Origin: CBDFGN01 sp965247065
Lineage (GTDB): Bacteria; Bacteroidota; Bacteroidia; Cytophagales; Cyclobacteriaceae
Direction of reading: 5' to 3'
NCBI GenBank assembly: GCA_965247065.1
Contig: CBDFGN010000006.1
Span: forward strand, 3,038,001-3,102,000
DNA: 64,000 nt
Under the pieces are notes generated by a model. It saw nothing but the letters and a program-made list of their open reading frames with translations, had not been told where the DNA came from and made no database searches. The number at the start of each line of letters is the position of its first letter. The first letter of the stretch is position 1. Positions 1 to 8,321 of the stretch are shown piece after piece. The position numbers and the translations under genes were made by a program.

Positions 1-1066
1 TTCCCCATAAAAGCGTCCCATCTTTCAAATCGATTTCCGTGGCGGAATATTGGTCAGAAATGGTTTTGTCCGGGTCAACAAGGGCCTCAAGCAGATCATC
101 CGTGCTAAACCGAGTACTTATCTGGGTCAAGTCCGGTCCAATATTACCGCCTGATCCTCCAAAGGCATGGCAAGCGGCACACAAAGCGGCTTGGTACATT
201 ATAGCGCCGTTTTCATTGTCGCTTTCCTCCTGCGAAGATTCCAGCAGCGCCGTCAGTTCTTTCATCTGCCAGTCTTTTCCCGGACCCTTAGGTTGAGGGA
301 GGTTGGCAAGATCTACCGCGTTTACGTACTGTAATTCTTCACCGGAAATGTTTTTCAACCCGCCTCTTAGCTCCCCGGGAGTTTGGATAAGGGCGTCGTC
401 GCGAATTTTTATTATGAATCCATGGTAACTAGCCCCTCCATTTGCGGACAACAACCTAGCAAAATGACGAAAGTAATCCTCGCGTAAATCCTGAGTCCAT
501 CCTTTATTAACATGGCTCAGGGCTTGCACGTAATGGATCAAGACCGAATTCGGGGAATTGATTTTCATCCGCTCGATCACATCGCCGTATTGTCCCTGCA
601 ATTCCGCGCTTCTTCCGGCAACATCCGCTTCAATCAATTCCGAAGGGCTCCCGTCCAAGGACTCGGAATTTATCAAATTCATCGTTCTGGCAACAACCAG
701 CGGATCATTGAGATTGGACAATATCTGGACCAGCTCCCAGTTAACAACCTTCGATTCGGATGGATATTGATCCGATAATTGGTCCGCCACCAAATCCCTG
801 TCATCTTGCGTTAAATCAGATCTCAAAAACAAGAGAGAGTGGGCCCTGATAAGATCCACTTGCTGATTTTCAGACAATACGGTAAAGTCTAGACTTACAA
901 GGCGGCCGAAGGCAGTTCTTTTTGTTGGAACATCTCCTATTCTAGCCGCCGCCAATGCCGAGTTCAATATGATATCTATATTCTCCTCATCAGCCAATCG
1001 GTCATTTAATTCTTCTACATTTCGATACTCGAGAGCCGTTCTGGCGGTATACCTTATCCGGCGATC
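1..1066 (-). pseudogene. C-terminal half of heme-binding membrane dehydrogenase (after in-frame TAG)
   Basis: This stretch is open in the same minus-strand frame as the upstream gene from the amber codon at 1067-1069 down to the window edge; I read every codon and found no further stop. It has no start of its own. The translation looks like a helical HEAT-like region (starting DRRIRYTARTALEYR) followed by a c-type cytochrome domain with a CAACH heme-attachment motif at 167-181 and a GNIGPDL stretch just after it, typical of the 'putative heme-binding domain' found C-terminal to PQQ-type dehydrogenases in Planctomycetes, Verrucomicrobia and Bacteroidota. The gene continues beyond position 1. 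Either the gene is broken by a nonsense mutation, the codon is read through, or the base is miscalled. Family assignment is solid; functional state is unknown. Confidence 0.8.
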
Positions 1067-2347
1067 CTAATTTGCCAACGAGGTCCAGATCAAATCATAA
1101 TCAGCCTCACCATCCCGTTGAAAAGACTCCAGCTTCATTCTCAATTCCATATCGGGGCTATTGGCAACACCTTCAGGTTCCTGATCTCCCTCAGGTCCGT
1201 TGTAAAATACCCGGTACAGGTGTGATTTAAGTCTGCGGCCGCCGGTTAGAAAATAAAGGGCACCGTCCCCGCCAGCCACACCGTCTGTTAACGGTAATGC
1301 GGAAGCCGACAAGAACTCCTCCTTGGTCCCTACATAGCTGGACCCTTTTGGGGTCAACGAAACATGATAAATAGTCCCAAAGCTCCAGTCGAAAACAAAC
1401 AGGCCGGTTCGGTATTGCGCCGGAAACTCGAGATCCTTCCCGGCGACAATTCCTGTGGGCGAACCCTGTCCCAGGTCCACCACACTGGGGAGGTTGTCCA
1501 AGTAATAGGGTGGCCACTTAGCCGAGCCGGTCCTCCACCCAAATTCGGCACCTGGGGTAATGTGACAAACCTTTACCGGCCTATACCACGGAGTTCCCAG
1601 GTCCCATTCCATATCGGAATCGAAGGTAAAAAGCTCTCCATCCTCGTTAAATGCTATATCATAAGCATTTCGGAACCCGTTGGCAATAACGGTTAGATCT
1701 TCTCCGTCTTTGGTCACCCGGGCTATCCATCCTCCAGGAGCATTCCGGTTATTGGCATGACCTCGAGGGTCTTTTATGGATGGGAAAAGTTGGTCTTCTT
1801 CCCAAACAGGTTTTAGTCGAGACTTGAAAGTTTCAGGCAGGTCTGTATGATTTCCGGCCACAATGTAAATAAACCCGTCTGGCCCTAACAACGCGGCATG
1901 AGGGCCATGCTCGCCCCATCCAGTAAGCTGTTTTAACAAGGAAATGGAATCTAATACGCCATCCCCGTCCGAATCGGTCACTCGGTACAGGCCACTTTTA
2001 TCACCAGGCTTTTTATTCACCATAACATACAACCCACCATAAGCCCACAAAAGGCCTTGGGCGCTACCAATTTCCAACGGAATAGGCGTTACCTTCACTG
2101 AATCGTAGCTGTCAAGAGGCGGCGCATCTATGTAATAGAGTTTTCCGTACTGATCTGACGCGATCAAGCGGCCCTTATCGTCTTTGGTAATCGATACCCA
2201 TGATCCCTGGCCATGGTCACCGGGAGCATAAAGTTTTTCGACGATGAAGCCCTCTTTCACGGAAACCCCTGGATCTGACAGCTTTTCAGGTTGGCAGGAA
2301 AAGAAATGGGCAGCTGCGAGCAGCAAATAGGCTGATCTTAATCTCAT
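1067..2347 (-). CDS. PQQ-type beta-propeller dehydrogenase lipoprotein, N-terminal part
   Basis: The 426-residue product begins with a hydrophobic export signal ending in a Cys (about residue 18, FFSCQ), so it is probably a lipoprotein. The remainder is a six-bladed propeller of the glucose/sorbosone dehydrogenase type, with blade signatures such as GEHGPHAALLGPDG, NGFRNAYDIAFNEDGELF and TGGRRLKSHLYRV. The reading frame stops at TAG (1067-1069) immediately after a DYDLIWTSLAN stretch and continues open in the same frame through a HEAT-like region and a heme c motif, so the natural product should be at least 780 residues. Proteins of this type oxidise sugars or alcohols in the periplasm or at the outer membrane and pass electrons to the attached heme. 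The substrate is not predictable. As drawn, the product lacks its electron-transfer domain. Confidence 0.8.
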   Translation of the reverse strand: MRLRSAYLLLAAAHFFSCQPEKLSDPGVSVKEGFIVEKLYAPGDHGQGSWVSITKDDKGRLIASDQYGKLYYIDAPPLDSYDSVKVTPIPLEIGSAQGLLWAYGGLYVMVNKKPGDKSGLYRVTDSDGDGVLDSISLLKQLTGWGEHGPHAALLGPDGFIYIVAGNHTDLPETFKSRLKPVWEEDQLFPSIKDPRGHANNRNAPGGWIARVTKDGEDLTVIANGFRNAYDIAFNEDGELFTFDSDMEWDLGTPWYRPVKVCHITPGAEFGWRTGSAKWPPYYLDNLPSVVDLGQGSPTGIVAGKDLEFPAQYRTGLFVFDWSFGTIYHVSLTPKGSSYVGTKEEFLSASALPLTDGVAGGDGALYFLTGGRRLKSHLYRVFYNGPEGDQEPEGVANSPDMELRMKLESFQRDGEADYDLIWTSLAN

Positions 2348-2599
2348 GGAATATTATTGCGGTTTGAATAGTGCTGCAATTAACAGTACCTAGCCCTAAA
2401 TCCCAAGTAGCTTCAAAGGACCCTAAGATTATTAAAGCAATGGCCTCTGATTCCCAATACATCCAACAACCGGACACCGACTCATGCCACATTAGCCTGT
2501 ACTTCCTGAACTTCCAGCGTTTGCGTTCAGACCTTTCTTGCTGAAACGAGGCCCTTGTGCTTTCTTGAAAAGAAATAGCATTTTTCCGATTAGGTTAGG

Positions 2600-2769
2600 C
2601 TTGCTGAAGATTTAGCGCAACAACGCCTGATAAAACTGCAGTCCACAATCCAATGACAAAGAATCTTCCGGGTGAATCTCTCTTTTTGGGCCGCCGCTAC
2701 AATCGCTCCGTCTACCAGCAAGGTTGCAGCAGAGTTATGATAAAATGCCGAAATCCCAAGAATTCTCAC
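2600..2769 (-). pseudogene. Carbamoyltransferase N-terminal relic
   Basis: Reading from a GTG at 2767-2769 gives RILGISAFYHNSAATLLVDG followed by AIVAAAQKERFTRK, which is the characteristic N-terminus of NodU/CmcH-type O-carbamoyltransferases (the usual form is ILGI-x-AFYHDSAA-x-LL-DG ... A-QEERFTRKK-D). After about 36 codons the similarity ends; the following ~50 bases look like a frameshifted remnant. The full enzyme is about 550-600 residues, so more than 90 percent is gone. It lies directly downstream of the DUF5989 reading frame, matching the usual pairing of these two families. Downstream sequence to 2347 shows nothing recognisable. Confidence 0.7.
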
Positions 2770-2835
2770 AGGCAGAAAGGCAAGGGTATTTTACTGTACA
2801 GGGTTGCCATCTTCAAGGGGGTAATCAGCGCTATG

Positions 2836-2979
2836 CTAAAAGAGGGTGTAAATAAATAGAGCTACCGAAGAGCTGCCCGCTATTACCATCAGGACACCGA
2901 AAAGAAGTAAGACAAGCATCATTGGAGCCAGCCAGAATTTTTTTCTTGCTTTTGGAAACAACCACGGGTCTTTCAACAA
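2836..2979 (-). CDS. DUF5989-like small membrane protein
   Basis: A 47-codon minus-strand frame encodes a short basic segment (KDPWLFPKARKKFWLAP) followed by one strongly hydrophobic helix and the ending SVALFIYTLF. This closely matches the ~50-residue DUF5989 family, whose members have a KKFWL(L)P motif and end in APFIYTLF, and which are normally encoded beside carbamoyltransferases and SGNH hydrolases. The start is uncertain: no ATG is in a sensible place, so I begin at a TTG at 2977-2979; the frame stays open further upstream with an overlapping unlikely extension. Role unknown; probably an inner-membrane accessory of a carbamoylated glycan or lipid pathway. Its partner next door is only a relic, so the gene may be an orphan. 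Confidence 0.6.
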   Translation of the reverse strand: MLKDPWLFPKARKKFWLAPMMLVLLLFGVLMVIAGSSSVALFIYTLF

Positions 2980-3180
2980 GGGAACCGGCTTGCATTCAAA
3001 GTGATTTTCAGCTACTCTGATGGTGCTGAATCCAGCGAGATGGTGAGTCCGGAGGTATGGAAAGATTCAGCCAACTACAGTTTACGGCTGGATGCTACGA
3101 AGCAGATCGTCAAGATAAAATTGCGAACTTATGGAGGGCGAGACGCCGTTGGGGAAAACGATACCTGGCGGTCGCCTTAA
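2980..3180 (+). pseudogene. Possible C-terminal relic of an M1-type aminopeptidase
   Basis: A plus-strand frame without a start reads GNRLAFKVIFSYSDGAE, SPEVWKDSANYSLRL, TKQIVKIKLRTYGG and ends ENDTWRSP followed by two stop codons. The order 'evW ... y.l.l ... k.v.i.L ... D...eNd.W' resembles the extreme C-terminus of M1 metallopeptidases in Bacteroidota. No catalytic region is present. This is a low-confidence reading based on a short weak pattern. Confidence 0.3.
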
Positions 3181-3402
3181 TAAGGATGCTCAATTTTTGA
3201 CGAATATTTCAGTGAAGCTGCCCCTTTCATCCTGGTGTTCATTCAACTTCAACAATTGAGTTTGCTCAATAGGCACTCCTGATATAATTCGCGATTCCGC
3301 CAATGCTATGTCCATCGCATGCCAAGATATGAATTATTACCACATCAGCCCATTATCTTGTGAATCCACACTACTGGGATCCAGAAGGGATCGGTAGGCA
3401 AA

Positions 3403-4308
3403 TCAACCAATTCCCTTGAGAAATTTGGCAATTCCCTGGCCTATTTCATCCGGACAATCTTCCTGGAGAAAATGGACTCCTTTGACAGTGATCTCCTGCT
3501 GATTGCTCCAGGTCCGACAGAATTTTCTTTGTTCACCGGTAAGTATTGCCCCGGGTTCCGCATTTACAAACAGTTTTGGAATATCGTTCTCTGCCATCCA
3601 TTCGGAATAATCGGACACCATTTGGTGAACGTCGGCCGGCTCATTTTCAATCGGTATTTCCCGGGGCCATGTCAACATCGGCTGTCGTGAGTTTTTGTTG
3701 TCCAGGTAAGGCCGGCGGTAGTTATTCATTTCCTCCTCGGATAGGGTTCTGAGAATGCTCCCCGGTAATATGCGCTCAACAAAAAGGTTTCGTTCCAAAA
3801 TCATCTCTTCACCTGCCGGAGATCTCAATGCCTGGAATATGTCCCGGGCCTTTTCTGGCCAGTTTTCCCATTTAACGGCTTGCACTATAGCCTCCATGTA
3901 AACGATTGCCCTTACCGAAGCTGGCTTTTGGAAAGCACGGTGAAACCCCAGTGCCGAGCCCCAGTCATGAACCACAAGGGTAATCCCGCTGCTCAAACTG
4001 AGCCGGGAGAACCATTCATCAAGGTATTTTCCATGATCCTTGAATCGGTAGCTTATTTCCGGCTTCCCGGAGTCTCCCATCCCTATGAGATCCGGCGCGA
4101 GGCATCGACCATAAGGAACTACCTGAGGAATAATATTCCTCCATAAATAGGAATAGGTAGGATTTCCGTGCAGAAATACGACAGGGTTTCCGTCTCCCTC
4201 ATCTACATAGGCCATCTCCGAATCTAGAATTGGTATTCTTCTTCTGATGTATGGATCTTTTGCCGATATCATATTTTTTTGGTTAGTAGAAATGACTGAT
4301 CCTGTCAA
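3403..4308 (-). CDS. dhaA: Haloalkane dehalogenase-like alpha/beta hydrolase
   Basis: A 301-residue alpha/beta hydrolase with all the hallmarks of the HLD-II (DhaA/LinB) haloalkane dehalogenases: HGNPT at 47-51 (Asn as halide ligand), nucleophile motif HDWGSALGFH with Asp115 and the adjacent halide-binding Trp116, acid Glu139 in IVYMEA, and the catalytic His279 in VKGVHFLQED. HLD-II enzymes hydrolyse carbon-halogen bonds to an alcohol plus halide. Length is normal for the family. The start overlaps the upstream phosphotransferase gene by 26 nt; a second Met at residue 13 (MISAKDPYIRRR) is an equally plausible start. It is the last gene of the long catabolic run, so it may act on a halogenated or other ester-like intermediate; the real substrate is unknown. 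Confidence 0.85.
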   Translation of the reverse strand: MTGSVISTNQKNMISAKDPYIRRRIPILDSEMAYVDEGDGNPVVFLHGNPTYSYLWRNIIPQVVPYGRCLAPDLIGMGDSGKPEISYRFKDHGKYLDEWFSRLSLSSGITLVVHDWGSALGFHRAFQKPASVRAIVYMEAIVQAVKWENWPEKARDIFQALRSPAGEEMILERNLFVERILPGSILRTLSEEEMNNYRRPYLDNKNSRQPMLTWPREIPIENEPADVHQMVSDYSEWMAENDIPKLFVNAEPGAILTGEQRKFCRTWSNQQEITVKGVHFLQEDCPDEIGQGIAKFLKGIG

Positions 4309-5356
4309 ATTTTATGGCCTTTGCGCCACTTTCACCGCAGGCCTTGACTCGCCCGAGCAGGCCAGCAAATCTTTGATCCTGGGTAACGCCTTGCTTGAAT
4401 CTGAAGTAGATCTGCTGGATAATTACACCTAATTTGAAACATCCGTAGACATAATAAAAAAGTACTTTCTGGCTTCTCCGTCCACTTCGCTGGAAGTATC
4501 GCTCTACCATTTCTTCGCGGGACAGGCTTCCCTCCAAGCGAGTAAGGCTCTTGGACTTCAGTTCCATGTCGTCGTCATTCTCGGCCCAATAGCTCATGGC
4601 AGTTCCTAAATCCATTAATGGGTCGCCCACAGTAGCCATCTCCCAATCCAAAACAGCAAGGATTGTCGACTGATCGACAGGGTCGAGGACCAGATTGTCG
4701 AATTTGTAGTCATTGTGGATCAATGCGGGCGGGTTTTCAGCGGGCATATTGCTCTGAAGCCAATCGGAACAAGCATTCATTGTCTCAATTCTGTCGGTTT
4801 CCGAATTGAGGTATCGCCTGGTCCAGCCCTCGACCTGGCGAGTTACATAACCCTCCGGGCGACCAAGATCCAATAAACCCGTTTTCACGACGTCTATGCT
4901 GTGGATATCCACCAAGTTGTCAATAACGATCTGGGAAATCAATTGCATCTTGGATGGGCTCAAATCAATTCCAGGGGGAATCTCCTCTCGCAGGATCACC
5001 CCCTTTACGCGCTTCATTACGTAAAACTTTGACCCGATCACCTCCTCCGAATCGCATAACAAAACTGGGGATGGGATTTTGCCATAATGAGGCAAAAGGC
5101 CAGTCAGCACCCGGAACTCCCGCTCCATATCGTGAGCTGATTTAATATTGGCACCGAGGGGAGGCTTTCTTAAAACATACTCGTTGTCCCCCGACGTGAT
5201 CAGGTATGTTAAATTAGAGTATCCACCCGGAAACTGGAGGATAGTACTGATCTCACCGAAATCGGATAAATTATTTGCCAGATAATTTTCCAGCTTTGAC
5301 AACGCTAATTCCTCACCGGAGCGGATCGAGGTAGGCTGATCTATGAATTCTGCCAC
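4283..5356 (-). CDS. ACAD10/11-type phosphotransferase (aminoglycoside-phosphotransferase fold)
   Basis: A 357-residue kinase-like protein of the COG3173 type. Visible motifs are a nucleotide-binding N-lobe (FPGGYSNLTYL, then VLRKPP), the catalytic loop HNDYKFDNLVLD at about 214-225, and the metal-binding LDWEMATVGDPLMDL at about 236-250. This family is fused to acyl-CoA dehydrogenase in eukaryotic ACAD10/ACAD11, where it phosphorylates 4-hydroxyacyl-CoA so that it can re-enter beta-oxidation. Here it is separate but lies in the same operon as an ACAD10/11-like dehydrogenase (7095-8318), which supports the same role. It is followed by the dehalogenase-like gene with a 26-nt overlap. Confidence 0.85.
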   Translation of the reverse strand: MAEFIDQPTSIRSGEELALSKLENYLANNLSDFGEISTILQFPGGYSNLTYLITSGDNEYVLRKPPLGANIKSAHDMEREFRVLTGLLPHYGKIPSPVLLCDSEEVIGSKFYVMKRVKGVILREEIPPGIDLSPSKMQLISQIVIDNLVDIHSIDVVKTGLLDLGRPEGYVTRQVEGWTRRYLNSETDRIETMNACSDWLQSNMPAENPPALIHNDYKFDNLVLDPVDQSTILAVLDWEMATVGDPLMDLGTAMSYWAENDDDMELKSKSLTRLEGSLSREEMVERYFQRSGRRSQKVLFYYVYGCFKLGVIIQQIYFRFKQGVTQDQRFAGLLGRVKACGESGAKAIKFDRISHFY

Positions 5357-5366
5357 TACAGCAGAT

Positions 5367-6134
5367 TTAGGCTACTCCTCCATTTACCCCCAGGCAATGG
5401 CCATTTACAAACGATGATTCCTCCAGGGCCAGGAAAAGATAGGCATTAGCAATATCCGTCGGATATCCCATTCTCCTTACTGGTATTTTTTGGATGGATT
5501 CTTCCTTAACTTCGTCCGGGATTTCATCGGTCATGTCAGACTTTATGAAACCCGGGGCAACTGCGTTAGCGGTAATACCATGCTTCCCCAGTTCAATGGC
5601 CCAGGTTTTAGTCATGCCAATAATCCCTGCCTTCGCCGCCGCATAGTTGGTTTGACCAAAATTGCCCCGAATCCCCACAATCGAAGAGGTGCTGACAACG
5701 CGCCCATATCCAGCCTCAACCATGTACGGAGCAATGGCCTTGGTACAATTAAAGACCCCGCCCAAGTTAACATTGATCACCTGCTGCCAGTGCTCATGCG
5801 TCATCTTCAAAAAGGATTTGTCCCGGGTTATGCCGGCATTGTTTATCAGAATGTCGATCTTACCATATTGATCAAAGACCTGCTGAGCCGCTTTCTCCAC
5901 CTGGCTAACGTCCGAAGTGTCAACCTGAATAAAGCTTACGGCGGGTTCATTTACACCAACCTCACTGGCAGTTTGGCTTCCTACTTCGAGCACATCCCAG
6001 ATAACTACCACAGCGCCTTCATGGTGAAACAATTCTACTGCCGCCCGGCCAATTCCCCTGGCTCCTCCCGTAATAATAGCTACTCGATCATTTAATCTCA
6101 TGCGCAAGTCATTTGGGTCAGGAATTTGGGTCAA
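5367..6134 (-). CDS. FabG-like short-chain dehydrogenase/reductase
   Basis: A 255-residue classical SDR: nucleotide motif TGGARGIG at 22-29, NNAG at 98-101, the catalytic Ser around 149-151, and Tyr164/Lys168 in NYAAAKAG. The C-terminus SSFVNGHCLGVNGGVA is typical of 3-oxoacyl-ACP or acetoacetyl-CoA reductases. An internal Met at residue 12 (MRLNDRVAI) matches the usual family start better than the first Met. The start overlaps the upstream quinone-oxidoreductase-like gene by 17 nt, so translation is probably coupled. It likely interconverts a 3-hydroxyacyl-CoA and a 3-ketoacyl-CoA in this pathway. Confidence 0.85.
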   Translation of the reverse strand: MTQIPDPNDLRMRLNDRVAIITGGARGIGRAAVELFHHEGAVVVIWDVLEVGSQTASEVGVNEPAVSFIQVDTSDVSQVEKAAQQVFDQYGKIDILINNAGITRDKSFLKMTHEHWQQVINVNLGGVFNCTKAIAPYMVEAGYGRVVSTSSIVGIRGNFGQTNYAAAKAGIIGMTKTWAIELGKHGITANAVAPGFIKSDMTDEIPDEVKEESIQKIPVRRMGYPTDIANAYLFLALEESSFVNGHCLGVNGGVA

Positions 6135-7098
6135 TAATGATTTTACCCATTACGTCCCGATTTAGAATTTCGTGGAACGCCTTTTTGGCATTGTCCAGTT
6201 TGTATTTATTATGAATTGCCGGAATTAATTTTCGTTCCGTTATCCAGGATAATATCTGATCGAAATTCAGCCGGTCCTGGTCGGGATAGCGCCGGGCAAA
6301 GGATCCCCAGTAAACTCCAACAATCGAGCAACCTTTGAGCAAAGGTAGATTGAGTGGTATTTTGGGAATCTCTCCATCAGTAAATCCGATCACCAAGAAC
6401 CTTCCTCCCCACCTCAGTGATCTCAATGCGGGTTCCGCAAACGGTCCTCCGACCGGGTCGAAAACAATATCCAATCCCTGGTCAGAAGTAATCTCCTTGA
6501 TTCTTTGTCGCAAATCATTAGCGGTGTAATTGATGACATGATCAGCTCCTTGCTCCAGGCAAAAATCCAGCTTTGCCGGCGTTGAAGCAGCGGCGATTAC
6601 CACTGCTCCTGCCGCTTTGGCAAGTTGAACTGCCGCCAAACCTACGCCACCAGCAGCACCCAAGATTAGAATGGTCTCACCTCCCTTTATCCTGGCTCTG
6701 TCGAATAGGGCGTGGTACGAAGTTCCGTACGTTACTGTGGCAGCGGCCGCGGTGTCAAACTCAATTTCCTGCGGTAAGGAAATTGCTCGTCGAACACTCA
6801 AAAGAGCCTCTTGAGCCATCCCGCCATGATCTGGAGAACCAAAAACACGATCTCCTTTTTGAAATTCAGTCACATCTGCTCCTACATCTTTCACCAAGCC
6901 GGCAATCTCCGAGCCAGGCGAAAAGGGCAGCTCGGCCCTGGTCTGATATTTACCTTCAATGCTCAGTGTATCGAAGAAATTAATTCCGGCCGCCTGAACC
7001 TGAACCTTAAGCTCTTTAGGCCCTGGACTTGGGGGCTCGACCTCCTCCACGACAAGCGTTTCAGCGGGCCCATAGGCGTGACATCTGAGTGCCTTCAT
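6118..7098 (-). CDS. Zinc-independent NADPH:quinone oxidoreductase family (MDR)
   Basis: A 326-residue medium-chain dehydrogenase/reductase. It has the N-terminal groES-like fold (VQAAGINFFDTL, SPGSEIAGLV), the glycine-rich NADPH motif GAAGGVGLAAVQLAKAAGA at about 146-164, and FDPVGG. The zinc-binding Cys/His set of true alcohol dehydrogenases is absent, placing it with QOR or enoyl reductases. It overlaps the next upstream gene by 4 nt (ATGA type). In this context it could reduce an enoyl or quinone-like intermediate. Confidence 0.82.
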   Translation of the reverse strand: MKALRCHAYGPAETLVVEEVEPPSPGPKELKVQVQAAGINFFDTLSIEGKYQTRAELPFSPGSEIAGLVKDVGADVTEFQKGDRVFGSPDHGGMAQEALLSVRRAISLPQEIEFDTAAAATVTYGTSYHALFDRARIKGGETILILGAAGGVGLAAVQLAKAAGAVVIAAASTPAKLDFCLEQGADHVINYTANDLRQRIKEITSDQGLDIVFDPVGGPFAEPALRSLRWGGRFLVIGFTDGEIPKIPLNLPLLKGCSIVGVYWGSFARRYPDQDRLNFDQILSWITERKLIPAIHNKYKLDNAKKAFHEILNRDVMGKIIIDPNS

Positions 7099-8318
7099 GA
7101 GGTTCCTATTTTTTTGATATCAACTCCATATTCTTTTAGAATACTTCGAGCGAGGGCGGCTTTGTGGACCTCATCGGTCCCATCTACAATCCGCCCAGCT
7201 CTCTCATGCCGATACCAGAAGGATAACACCATATCATCGGTTACGCCCAAGCCTCCGTGGACCTGAATCGCCCGGTCCACTACCCTCAGCATAAGATCGG
7301 CAACGTGGAATTTGATGGAGGAGATCTGGTTTCGGGCAGCGGCTGTGCCATACTTATCGATCGTATCAGCGGTCCGCAACACCAGTAATCGAGCTGCATC
7401 AATTTGAGCCCGGCATTCGGCAATATATCCCTGAATAATCTGCTTGGCAGCCAAAGGAACTCCATCCTCAATTTCTCTTTCAACTGCTCTGCGACACATC
7501 AGATCCAGAGACCTTTCACTTATCCCAATCCAGCGCATGCAGTGATGAATTCTTCCTGGCCCGAGCCGCTCCTGGGCTAAACGGAAGCCTTCACCTTCTA
7601 CGCCGATCCTATTGGCCACTGGCACCCTGCAATTCTTATACCTAATCTCAGAATGACTCAAATATCCTTCCCCGGGATCTCCCATTATGGAAATGTTCCG
7701 CACTAACTCAAATCCTGGATTATCGGTGGGCACAATTATCTGACTAGCACGTTTGTAGGGATTGGTTTCCTCAGGATTGCTCACTACCATAACCACAGCA
7801 AATGCGGCTCCGTCTGCTCCAGATGTAAACCACTTATGGCCATTTATTATATATTCATCGCCATCCCGGATTGCAGTAGTGGCCATTCGAGTCGGATTAG
7901 AGCCTGCAAACTCGGGCTCAGTCATGGAAAAGCAACTGCGAATTTCTCCCTTCTTGAGCGGTTCCAGGTATCTCTGCTTTATTTCCGGAGATCCATGTCC
8001 CTTAATAAGTTCCATGTTCCCAATATCAGGAGCCTGACAGTTGAAAACGTAGTGCCCAAAAGGTGTACTGGCCAGCACCTCACTGATCTGGCCAAATTCC
8101 GTTAGGGTAAGTCCCAAGCCGCCATCTCCGGCTCTAAATTGAAGCCCCCACAAGTTCTGATCTTTAACAAGCTGTCTCTTTTCGTCCAGTATCTTTGCCG
8201 CCTGATTAAACGGCATCTGGATGGTTTCAATTTCAATGGGGTAAACCTCTTCCTCCATGAACCGCTGTACTCGGGGAAGGATTTCCTTCAGTTTTGGGGT
8301 AGCAAACAATTCTTCCAT
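7095..8318 (-). CDS. Acyl-CoA dehydrogenase, ACAD10/11-like
   Basis: A 407-residue acyl-CoA dehydrogenase. Visible are the FAD/substrate signature CFSMTEPEFAGSNPT, the INGHKWFTSGA core, AIQVHGGLGVTDDMVLS, and the C-terminal RIVDGTDEVHKAALA, where the acidic residue of DGTDEVH takes the place of the Glu of the standard YEGT motif, as in the ACAD10/11 group. The partner phosphotransferase of that group is encoded three genes downstream. It should introduce an alpha,beta double bond into an acyl-CoA, probably branched, hydroxylated or otherwise unusual, passing electrons to an ETF. It overlaps the downstream MDR gene by 4 nt and lies 3 nt after the larger acyl-CoA dehydrogenase. Confidence 0.88.
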   Translation of the reverse strand: MEELFATPKLKEILPRVQRFMEEEVYPIEIETIQMPFNQAAKILDEKRQLVKDQNLWGLQFRAGDGGLGLTLTEFGQISEVLASTPFGHYVFNCQAPDIGNMELIKGHGSPEIKQRYLEPLKKGEIRSCFSMTEPEFAGSNPTRMATTAIRDGDEYIINGHKWFTSGADGAAFAVVMVVSNPEETNPYKRASQIIVPTDNPGFELVRNISIMGDPGEGYLSHSEIRYKNCRVPVANRIGVEGEGFRLAQERLGPGRIHHCMRWIGISERSLDLMCRRAVEREIEDGVPLAAKQIIQGYIAECRAQIDAARLLVLRTADTIDKYGTAAARNQISSIKFHVADLMLRVVDRAIQVHGGLGVTDDMVLSFWYRHERAGRIVDGTDEVHKAALARSILKEYGVDIKKIGTS

Positions 8319-8321
8319 TGC

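Noticed and set aside
5490..6095. 201-codon plus-strand frame opposite the FabG-like SDR
   Set aside because: It is an antisense shadow of a strongly conserved SDR gene and its translation has no family character.
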